Positions 17,832 to 26,230 of a DNA stretch of 28,248 bases are shown here, in pieces. Under the pieces are notes generated by a model. The model worked only from the letters and a program-made list of their open reading frames with translations. It had not been told where the DNA came from and did no database searches. Location of the stretch: NCBI GenBank assembly GCA_015179025.1, contig WHUX01000428.1:1-28248 (forward strand), in the 5' to 3' direction. The translations under genes and the position numbers were made by a program. The DNA comes from Terfezia claveryi. Taxonomy: Eukaryota > Ascomycota > Pezizomycetes > Pezizales > Pezizaceae. Each line of letters opens with the position of its first letter. Positions within the stretch are counted from its first letter, which is position 1.

Positions 17832-19346
17832 ACTGACTCGGACCATATGGGCCCGAGTCTCAGGCTGAATTGTATAATTAGGTGCTCCAGAGCTGTTCCC
17901 GTGGTAGTTCCTCTACCAACTAATGAACCCTGACACGAGCGATGAAATCTTTCATCAACTCACCTTTTTTCTGGAACTCCTTCTGAAAGGAGACCTTTGC
18001 ATCCCGCTTCTCATGCTGATTTTGGTGTGCATTTATGAATTCACGTTTAAAGACATTAAACGTGTCCCATTCAACCTATCCAGAGTTGACATCTGATGTA
18101 CGCTTATGTTGGTTTGCAAATACCAAGTGCTCGCACCTCCTGTAAGTAGATCCGCTATGAACAGGATTTTTACCTATGAGTAGAGTATGTTAGCAGCATA
18201 CGTTTAAAGGTGTGGTCTACCTTCATTAAGAATTCCTAAGTTTGCTTGAAGTTCCATCGAACTTCGGAGGTAGGGGGAGGTTTCGGGGTTCTTTCTTGTC
18301 AGAAAGGACCTGGGTTTTCTAGACTAGAGGTGGTGGAGGTGTAGGTGGAGGTGATGGAGGTGGTACGGGACCTGTCCGAGTACCCCGGATAATGAAATCT
18401 TCGATATCATCATCAATTGATCGAGTTCGTTTTTGTGGGCATTGTTGGCCAAGTGGCTGCTCTTGTAGGTCCTTGAGCTTTCGTTTGTGAGTTTGAATCC
18501 GGCGAGACAGTTCTTCTACCGATTCCTTATTGGTCTCACAACTACGAATACGATCATCCTGTTCTTATTTAATCGCTTTCTGTGCCCAATTATTCAGCTT
18601 GCCAACATCTGCCTTGATACCATCGAACTCCACCTTGGCTGCATCAATTATCGCCTCCGTGTCCTCCTTAAGCTTTTTTGTCAGCTCTTGCCATTGGATT
18701 TCTAAAGTTTCCTTAATAGAAACTGTTAGCCTCTTAACTGCATCTTCTTGCCCATCAGTTTGTCCTTTTAAGGCAGCTACTTCTTCAGTTACTTGCTTTC
18801 GTAGTAACTTTAGATCATCATAAGTAGCTTTCACACCATTGAATACGATTGTGTAGCTTCTTGGGCTTGTTTTAGAAAACTAGCCTAGGCATTTAAACCT
18901 TCTATAAGTTTCATAATTTCGGCTCGTTACTGTTCGAATTCTGTGGCTCCATCACAAACTATTCTAGCCAATAATTCATCATATTCTTGTTGACTTAGTC
19001 CTGTGTGAGGGGGTCGAATTGGACATAGTGGGGGTTATGCGGGATGGCGTTGGGAAGAGGAATTGCTATTTGTTTGTCGAGGTGGTCTTTGAGAAGGTAG
19101 GCCAAATCGATCGATTAATCAGGCGGGAATGATTGTAGTTCATCTGGACTATATATGGGGTGTCTTGAGGATTCTATCCCTCGGATAGAATATCCTCTAT
19201 TGAATATCAATGAGATCATCTTCCGTATTGGTATCTGACAGTGGAAGATTGTGTGGTCTTTGTGTGATGGCACGAGGTGTGACATCTGGGAATGTAAGGG
19301 GTTGGTAGGGCTGGCGAGGCCCTTTTGGTGTCTGGGAACTAGACAT
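17832..19346 (-). pseudogene. gag: E2-c gag fragment, broken
   Basis: It starts with ATG at 19346-19344 (MSSSQTPKGPRQPYQP), matching the E2-b gag start. Downstream on the minus strand come an acidic N-terminal tail, a segment with LSQQEYDELLARI, and a charged alpha-helical coiled-coil-like stretch at 18834-18565 (KQVTEEVAALK, WQELTKKLKED). A proline-rich run follows near 18380-18310 (PPPSPPPTPPPP), then PPKFDGT-like sequence near 18270 and capsid-like sequence. It has frameshifts (one soon after IDI) and several stops, and is truncated at 17832 by LTR-d. The zinc knuckle is not present. Gag would form the particle shell; this copy cannot. Confidence 0.75.
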
Positions 19347-19394
19347 GATTAGAGTATATAGCAAATGTAGCGAGAATCACTGGCTACAAAGTAA
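19347..19394 (-). promoter_or_regulatory. E2-c leader with candidate primer binding site
   Basis: The same layout as 11406-11457. ACTTTGTAG (complement at 19384-19392) follows two bases after the LTR and is complementary to CTACAAAGT in the LTR (complement at 19602-19610). Confidence 0.5.
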
Positions 19395-20726
19395 TGTCAC
19401 GGGGGCCTATTGACTGATAGCGCTCTTGCGATTATTAGGACGCCGTAGTTTGCTGCCGCAACGATATCTATTCCGCAACACAGAATATCAATCCTATAGC
19501 AGTAAAGTTCAATCCAACTATAGTTCCACACGACGGATCTTATTTCGCAATACAAAATAAATACTATATCGCTTAAACGTGAAGTTAATTCAAGACTTAG
19601 AACTTTGTAGGCTTTGTGTACTCAAGGTGCTCTTGCTTTCGAATACTCGCTCGTGGTAGAATAAACTCAACTGGAACTACTTGCACTATTTATATCCCTG
19701 GTGTTTGTAGATATTCTTATGATAAAAATATTTTATAAAACGCGGGCCTACCTGTCAACTTGGAATTTCTTCCTAAGTGTTATGCCATCCACACCTTTGT
19801 TAATGCAGTTGCTATCTGCACTCGTTGTCACAGGTTACTAACCCGAACGTAGAGAATATTCCCATGTCTGCATGTTATACCTACTTCACTTATAACTCGC
19901 TTATCCCATTAAAGAATTCTTATCCGAGACAACTAAATTCGATTTCAGATACGTTACCAATCCCCGATACTATCGAATTACCATCCGACAATATCCGAAG
20001 GCATTTAATTATGTTTCCGGCAATATTCACTTAATAGTGTCTAGTGTCCATTGAAAATAATTTTCAACTGCACATAACTCTATGAATAGAGAACCGTGGG
20101 TCACAAGTAGATTACCATTGGAAAGGTATCAACGCATAGAAGATTATAGAATCTTAGTTTATCCGATACCCAAATTATTCATGGAGTTATTACCAATAAT
20201 AAGTAAACCTCCTCATAGACCTATATGACCATATTAAAAGTCTTATATCTCCATGAGTTTAACTCCGATCATAAAAAGGATAGCAGAAATGGAATCAGGA
20301 CGAAGAGTAGGCCTAGATAGAACCTTGAAACATTAAATTCGGAGAACTTCATGTTTTGGCCCTACCTTTGGCCTCTGTCCTGGGCGTACTCCCTTATAGT
20401 GTCACTGGACGCACTTTGGTCTAAAGTGCGCCCTCGGTCCTTCATTTTTTTAGTTATTTTTACCGAATTATTTTCCCTTAAGTTCAGGGTAATAATCAGC
20501 AATTCAGGGTAACGCCAAGACTTCAGGGTAACAGCTACTAGCTAGTATATATATGCATATAGCCAGCATATTGATCTGGGTATAACTATTGAACTGTTAC
20601 TCCGATACTTATGAAACTTAAACCGTAGCTCCCTCAAGGGTCTATGGACGTTCCATAAGGGTCTTAACCATCTGGGATGATTATAAACCAATCCAGGTTC
20701 ATACCCGTTTCATATACTTAACTCTT
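19395..20726 (-). repeat. E2 LTR-e (5' LTR, minus orientation, truncated)
   Basis: It starts on the plus strand as TGTCACGGGGGCC and matches the other E2 LTRs until TTAACTCTT at 20726, where unrelated sequence begins. About 125 bp of the LTR's own 5' end is missing. The break coincides with the CATCACG terminus of the Plavaka-type element. Confidence 0.9.
19688..19694 (-). promoter_or_regulatory. TATA box of LTR-e
   Basis: TATAAAT on the minus strand in the conserved E2 LTR context. Confidence 0.6.
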
Positions 20727-20825
20727 CATCACGAAAGATTTTTCCACGCCGCAACGCCCCTCTGGGCCTCCTGATGCACTCTAGTGACCCCTCGTATGCC
20801 CGGTCGCCACTGGTGCCGCAACGCC
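20727..20825 (-). repeat. Terminus and subterminal repeats of the Plavaka-type element
   Basis: The outer end is CATCACGAAAGATTTTTCC, with an 11-bp GCCGCAACGCC repeated 67 bp apart. This lies immediately next to broken LTR sequence. The inverted partner is not in the window. Confidence 0.55.
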
Positions 20826-21168
20826 TACTTTCCGGTATCAGCCGTTATTACTCCATGGACTGCCCCCTAACGTCCATCCGCTGTCATGCGCTGCTACGAT
20901 ACCCTCCATGCCACTCAACGTCCATCATACGCCCCGATACCTACCCCCGACCGTCCCTCACCATCAAACTCTGCCAGATGCTCACCATCCCATTTTGGTA
21001 GTATACTTGGGGCTCCGGCCGGAACTTCCCGATGCTTCCCCAGACCTGGATCTATCTTGTCCCACCCCAGTCTCCTAACGTCTTTCCGCAATTGCATCAT
21101 AATTTCAAACCCTCACTGTAAGCTATTCCAATTCCCGGCTTATACTATTTATTCATATCCTAACATAT

Positions 21169-22230
21169 CTAATCATACAACTCATTCCACATATTAAAAT
21201 CAATCCTGTTATTAACCAACCAGACCCTACCCGTCTCCACTGGTATCAGATGTGCCATCCCCTCTATGTCCGAAACTTTGATAAATTCAGTGCCCCTTCG
21301 TCCTCTCATTTTTCCATCCTTATCATCCCCTCCACCCCATGTGGTCTGCTAGAACCCTTCACTCTCAGAAATCTTACATATGCTACCTCATGTGTTATCC
21401 CCATCCTATCTGTTCCCATCCCATTCCAGATCCTGAAAAGCCCCTCCAGCCTAGCTACAGTACGACCATCCAGCTGCCCACTGCACTCCAGGGATCGCGG
21501 CCTCCTTCTTACCCAAATCCAATCTGCCCTAATATTTCCACGCCTCCTAAAGTCCCTCTCCCCTGTCCACCGAACATTGTGGGTTTCCATACCATCCTCT
21601 TGAAATTGCGGCACTGCTACCCTAAGACTACTGACATACTGCCCTCAGTACCACTCGATCCCCTCCTGTCTCCTGTACCAATCCCCAAATAACTATTGAC
21701 ACGGAGGTAATTCCGAAACTTGCCAATTAGGTTCGGGATTCGGAGGGTCTATGCAAGCACTACAGCGGTTGTACTATTACAGTCCTTGACTACGGCTGCT
21801 CAGACAATTTCAGATCCTCTTTGTTCGAACTCGTACCTTCTGCATCCTTTCTCATCGTCATAACCAGAGCCTTCATCTCAGCATCGAACATCACCTCCTT
21901 ATCCCACGCACATAAATTTAACTCCAGCATTTTAAAGGCTTGGTCTCTTGTATGTGTGTCAAGAATTTGGATTATTGCATCAATCCTATTCGACCGTTTA
22001 TAAGCATCCTTCAATAGCTTGTGGAGGGACCCGGTAATTTCTGTCGAATACTGTGGGAGGGTTCCAAATTGAATGATCTGTTCCGCGTAATAAGTGAGGA
22101 GGTGTAGCTTTAGGTAGTTGAATGTAGACTGACCCAGCATGTCAGTCACCAGGTATTCTCGTTCTAGACGATTTGCCGATGTGTAAGTGTGGGCCAAGTT
22201 AGTAGAGGTGTTCCTGAGATGAACACGGCT
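21169..22230 (-). pseudogene. Plavaka-type transposase, C-terminal part, broken
   Basis: Minus-strand segments in shifting frames read, in order: NYLKLHLLTYYAEQI, FGTLPQYSTEITG and LHKLLKDAYKRSNRID (22197-21790); then VRWTGERDFRRRGNIRADWI and LEGLFRIWN (21614-21306); then VSDIEGMAHLIPV and WLVNNRIDFNMWNELYD with a TAG at 21171-21169. From general knowledge this succession (KLHLL.HY, QYSTE..E..HK..KDAYR.SN, then HLIP and NNRID near the end) is typical of Plavaka-family transposases of basidiomycetes. At least two frameshifts separate the blocks, and a stop at 22233-22231 closes the upstream side. Upstream catalytic parts are not seen. The remnant is inactive. Confidence 0.78.
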
Positions 22231-22489
22231 CTACCAACGTGGTTGGGCAGCAAAGCACACTGTCTAGGTCCTATACAGGAGTCCCAAAGAGTGGCTAGCT
22301 GTTGGTGTATTTAGGGGGTGTTCGGGAGAGTCACGGAGATCTGGAGAAAGAATATTACCGGTGTAGCTTGTATATTCTGATGTTGCTGGACTAGATGGTA
22401 CTCAAAGAGATCCTCTCTATCTAGAGGCCATGGAAATAAGGTCTTTAATAGACACTAGATTTCTGAGGCTATGAGTCTAAACGAACTCA
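22231..22489. other. Non-coding stretch between Plavaka remnant and E3 LTR
   Basis: About 260 bp with no convincing frame. By position it should be Plavaka sequence (an intron or a decayed exon) upstream of the transposase remnant. The last five bases (ACTCA) would be one copy of the E3 target-site duplication. Confidence 0.45.
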
Positions 22490-22918
22490 TGTAAGGACAA
22501 TCATCAAGACTCATTATGATACCTGATCATAATGGATACAAGATGGCTCATTCTAGATACATTTAGTATCATAGATGACGCCAGAGAAAGTAATAGAAAC
22601 GAGGCTGACAATAGAATAGAGAATAAGACATAACATCAGTTGCCGAACAAGATAGGCAACTGGAACAGGAGAAAGTGGTTAGCTTGCTGACCACATAAAA
22701 CATGTCAGTAAAGAGTCAGCGATAAAGGAAAGAGATAATCGTGCTAAAGAAAGACAACACTAATACATGAGTAATCCATATACTAATCCAACTGAGGGAA
22801 ATACCTAAACAAGTAAAATGCGTCCTAAACATTAGATAAAGAAAATCCTAAAAATAGCCAAAAGATTCCAACGTTCAAACAAGACTTATAGTAAGGATAA
22901 AAACAAGTATTCCTTACA
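22490..22918 (-). repeat. E3 3' LTR (429 bp)
   Basis: The plus-strand ends TGTAAGGA and TCCTTACA form perfect 8-bp inverted repeats. A polypurine tract adjoins the start on the minus strand. No clear TATA box was seen. Only one LTR is in the window. Confidence 0.8.
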
Positions 22919-22931
22919 TCCTTCCCTTCTT
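22919..22931 (-). other. E3 polypurine tract
   Basis: The minus strand reads AAGAAGGGAAGGA, 13 uninterrupted purines directly before the LTR start TGTAAGGA. This is the expected primer site for plus-strand synthesis. Confidence 0.7.
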
Positions 22932-23019
22932 AAGAAAATCCTTCACTAGAAAATAGGCCACAGAATTAATAGGAGGAAAAAAATATCGAAAATATCAAAC
23001 CTAAATGAAACTAAAGAAA

Positions 23020-24534
23020 TTATTGCTTGTTCCCACGCCTATACCTACGCTTCTTAATCTGCTTACCCGCAAATGACAAGTCTTCCCAATACTTTTGCAC
23101 TACATCAGCTGGGATATTGTTGCCGGTTCCCAAGTATTATCCTCATTTCCCCAACCTTGCCACTTGATGAAGTACAAAGTACTACCATTCTTTTTGACAA
23201 CGTGTTTGATAATAGTTCAAACTCATACCTTGGGCCTAGAACATCCCGTTCGACAGGACCTGGCTTCGGCAAGGCCCTTGCTGGGAAGGTGTTATCAGGG
23301 TTAATATGCCATGGTGCAAGGAGAGAAGTATGGACTTTGATATGTCCAGAGGGGGCAAGAGAGGTTTCGATAGTATAGTTGTCGATGTCTGGATAGATGG
23401 CGAGGATCTTGTAGGGACCGAGGAAGATAGGTTCCAACTTAGAGTACTGAGATTCTCTACTGAATGCAGAATAATGAATTTTACAAGGTCACCAATCTTA
23501 TACTCAGGACTAGCTCTTCTCTTTTTGTTAGCTTGCCTAGTCATCTCAACTCGACTAGTTTCATCTTTTCCTGCACAGCAGACTATAAAGCTTGCGTTAA
23601 ACCATCTGGCCTTGGTGTAGGAATGTCGGAATGAACTGGAGTATCTTGATAAGTAGGAGAAAATCGAAAGACGAGAGTATGAGGGGTAGTGCCCCTAGTT
23701 GCATCTACGGTATTGTTGATAGCTTCCATGATGAGAGGGATAGCTGGCATCCAGCTGCCGCCATGTTCTTCCTGTTTGGCTCTCAAGATAGTTAAGATTG
23801 CTTTATTAGCAATCTCAGACTACCATCTGATTCTGGGTGTAGGCAGTAGACATGGATTGATGAATATTGTTGATAAGGCAAAATGACTTCCAAACGCTAG
23901 AGTTGAAGAGAACATCCTGATCTGTAACAATATCTTCTGGATATCCGAAGTGAGGATATACATAATTCATGTAGTTGTTGACTAACATGTTGGCAGTATA
24001 TCCAGTTTGTAGAGGGATGATAATAGTATACTTGTGAGTCTGCATACTATTGTCCAAACGTGATCCACCACTACATTGGAGGGGCTGAGTTTAACAGGAA
24101 AAGGGCAAGAAAGTCTATAGTAAGATGTGTAAATGGCTTACTAGGAATAGGAAGAGGATGGAGGAGGCCATAAGGCTTTTAAGTCGAGTTCTTTATTGTT
24201 TAATATGTAGCACATGTCTGACCGTACAAACTGATATCTCTTCCCATCTTAGGCCTAAAAGAAGGTGTTGCTGAGTGTGTGATACATCTTGGTAAATCCA
24301 GGATGACCAAGGGATGTATGGTATTTTTCAAGGAGGATATTCTTGATATGAAGGTTGCATAACCAGGTATTAGGGATGCAGAGATGGACCTGATCATTAT
24401 AAGTATAGTAAAGAATACCATGACGAGTACAATAACCATTGTGGAGAGGAGATAAGATAATCTTTGAAAATGCAGGATCTGCCTTATAACCTTCAGGAGC
24501 TCCCACTGAGCATAATAGAATAAGATTAGGAATA
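23020..24534 (-). pseudogene. pol: E3 integrase-chromodomain part of pol, broken
   Basis: Recognisable blocks on the minus strand are an integrase finger (YHTSLGHPGFTKMYHTL, RPKMGRDI, TCATY), a catalytic core with TIDFLA, GYPEDIVTDQDVLF and MSTAY followed after a frameshift by SEIANKAIL (so the acidic residue survives), a connector (PLIMEAINNTVDATRGTTPH, YKIGDLVKF) and FLGPYKILAIYPD. A chromodomain split over two frames follows ([16 protein letters not shown], then VQKYWEDLSF) and ends at TAA 23022-23020. Several frameshifts and stops, including one in the YYLF/WP region near 24255, make it non-functional. The upstream part is cut by E2-f at 24535. Confidence 0.85.
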
Positions 24535-25990
24535 TGTCATGGAGGCCCTATTGACTGATAGCGCTCTTGCGACTATTAGGACGACCGTATTTGCTGCCGC
24601 AAAGATATCTATTCGGAACACAGAATATCAATCCTATAGCAGTAAAGTTCAATCCAACTATAGTCCCTCACGACAATCTTATTTCGCAACATAAAATAAA
24701 TCCTATGTCACTTGAACGTAAAGTTAACTCAAGACTTAGAACTTTGTAGGCTTCGTGTACTCAGGTGCTCTTGCTTTCGAATACTCGCTGATGGTAGAAT
24801 AAATTCAACTGGAACTACTTGCACTATTTATATCCCGCAGTGTTTGTAGATATTCTTGTGATAAAAATATTTTATAAAACGCAGGCCTACCTGTCACCTT
24901 AGAATTTCTTCCTAAGTGTTATGCTATCCACACCTTTGTTAATGCAGTTGCTATCTGCACTCGTTGTCACAGGTTACTAACCCGAACATAGAGAATATTC
25001 CCATGTCTGCATGTTATACGTACTTCGCTTATAGCTCGCTTATCCCATTACAGAATTCATATCCGAGACAACTAAATTCAATTCCAGATACGTTACCGAT
25101 CCCCGATACTATCGAATTACCATCCGACAATATCCGAAGGCATCTAATTATGTTTCCGGCATATTCACTTAATAGTGTCTAGTGTCCATTGAAAATAATT
25201 TTCAACTGCACATAACTCTATGAATAGAGAACCGTGGGTCACAAGTAGATTACCATTGGAAAGGTATCAACGCATAGAAGATTATAGAATCTTAGTTTAT
25301 CGCGATACCCAAATTATTCACGGAGTTATTACCAATAATAAGTAAACCTCCTCATGGACCTATATGACCATATTAAAAGTCTTATATCTCCATGGGTTTA
25401 ACTCCGATCATAAAAAGGATTGCAGAAATGGAATCAGGACGAAGAGTAGGCCTAGATAGAACCTTGAAACATTAAATTCGGAGAACTTTATGTTTTGGCC
25501 CTACCTTTGGCCTCTGTCCTGGGCGCACTCCCTTATAGTGTCACCGGACGCACTTTGGTCTAAAGTGCGCCCTCGGTCCTTCATTTTTTTAGTTATTTTT
25601 ACCGAATTATTTTCCTGCAGTTCAGGGTAATAATTCAATATTCAGGGTAACGCTAAGACTTCAGGGTAACAGCTAATATAGCTAGCATATATATGCATAT
25701 AGTCAGCATATTAATCTGAGTATAACTATTGAACCGTTAATCGGATTGTTATGAAACTTAAACCGTAGCTCCCTCAAGGGTCTATGGACGTTCCATAAGG
25801 GTCTTAACCATCTAGGATGATTATAAACCACTCCGAGGTTCATACCCGTTTCATATACTTAACTCTTATAGATAAGTATTAGAAACGTTTGCACCACACT
25901 GCTAAGAGTGTACCTAGAGTTCATATAGATTCTAGGGTCGTTCTATAAGGGCCCAAGTACCTTTGTAGGGCTGGATGTCACCCCGTGACA
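24535..25990 (-). repeat. E2 LTR-f (3' LTR, minus orientation)
   Basis: About 1,456 bp with plus-strand ends TGTCATGGAGGCC and CACCCCGTGACA. It matches the other E2 LTRs throughout. The upstream side on the minus strand is the polypurine tract, so it is a 3' LTR. Confidence 0.93.
24826..24832 (-). promoter_or_regulatory. TATA box of LTR-f
   Basis: TATAAAT on the minus strand in the conserved E2 LTR context. It would drive transcription out into the E3 integrase remnant. Confidence 0.6.
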
Positions 25991-26230
25991 GTGCCTCCCC
26001 CCTTAAGGTTCTTATCCGCAAGAACCTAATTGATCATGCAATCAAATCATTATTGCTACTAACAACAATGGATGGTGCTTGAGGACTAGTCCTCATGTAC
26101 ACAGCCAAAACATAGCTGCGTACGTCTCATTGCACCCTGGGACAATATGGCATAAGAAATACAGGTAAAACAAAAACGTAAAGATAATTCAAAAAACCTA
26201 ATGCCTAATATAGGAAAAAAAGAAAAATCC
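25991..26230 (-). other. E2-f 3' untranslated region with hairpins and polypurine tract
   Basis: This has the clearest version of the shared structure. AGGTTCTT (26006-26013) and AAGAACCT (26020-26027) form a perfect 8-bp stem with a 6-base loop right next to the polypurine tract (minus strand GGGGGGAGG). GAGGA-CTAG-TCCTC is at 26081-26094. No gene is seen. Confidence 0.75.

Larger units (their letters stand above)
13168..20726 (-). mobile_element. Ty3/gypsy element E2-c, rearranged (minus strand)
   Basis: On the minus strand the order is a truncated 5' LTR (LTR-e), leader, gag fragment, an opposite-strand LTR (LTR-d), pol fragment, 3' UTR and 3' LTR (LTR-c). The parts flanking LTR-d are not adjacent in an intact element: the rest of gag, protease, RT and RNase H are missing. 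The two halves could be one element with an internal deletion or two elements joined by recombination. Confidence 0.75.
20727..22489 (-). mobile_element. Plavaka-type (CMC/EnSpm-like) DNA transposon, 3' part
   Basis: A transposase remnant on the minus strand is followed by about 440 bp of non-coding DNA. That stretch stops exactly where LTR-e breaks, at CATCACGAAAGATTTTT. Subterminal GCCGCAACGCC is repeated at 20748-20758 and 20815-20825. The other end should lie beyond E3, right of the window. The class call rests on the protein remnant; the terminus is inferred from the junction. Confidence 0.72.
22490..24534 (-). mobile_element. Ty3/gypsy element E3, 3' part (minus strand)
   Basis: Read on the minus strand, a decayed integrase and chromodomain (24534 to 23020) is followed by a polypurine tract and a 429-bp LTR. 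The protein differs from E1 and E2, so this is a third family. It breaks the Plavaka sequence on the left and is itself broken by E2-f at 24535. Confidence 0.85.

Noticed and set aside
16366..17836. LTR-d as an ordinary solo LTR
   Set aside because: The flanking pentamers GTGAG and ACTGA differ and the flanking coding sequences are not contiguous.
21250..21692. Two 117-codon plus-strand frames
   Set aside because: They lie opposite the recognisable Plavaka C-terminal blocks on the minus strand and have no domain.
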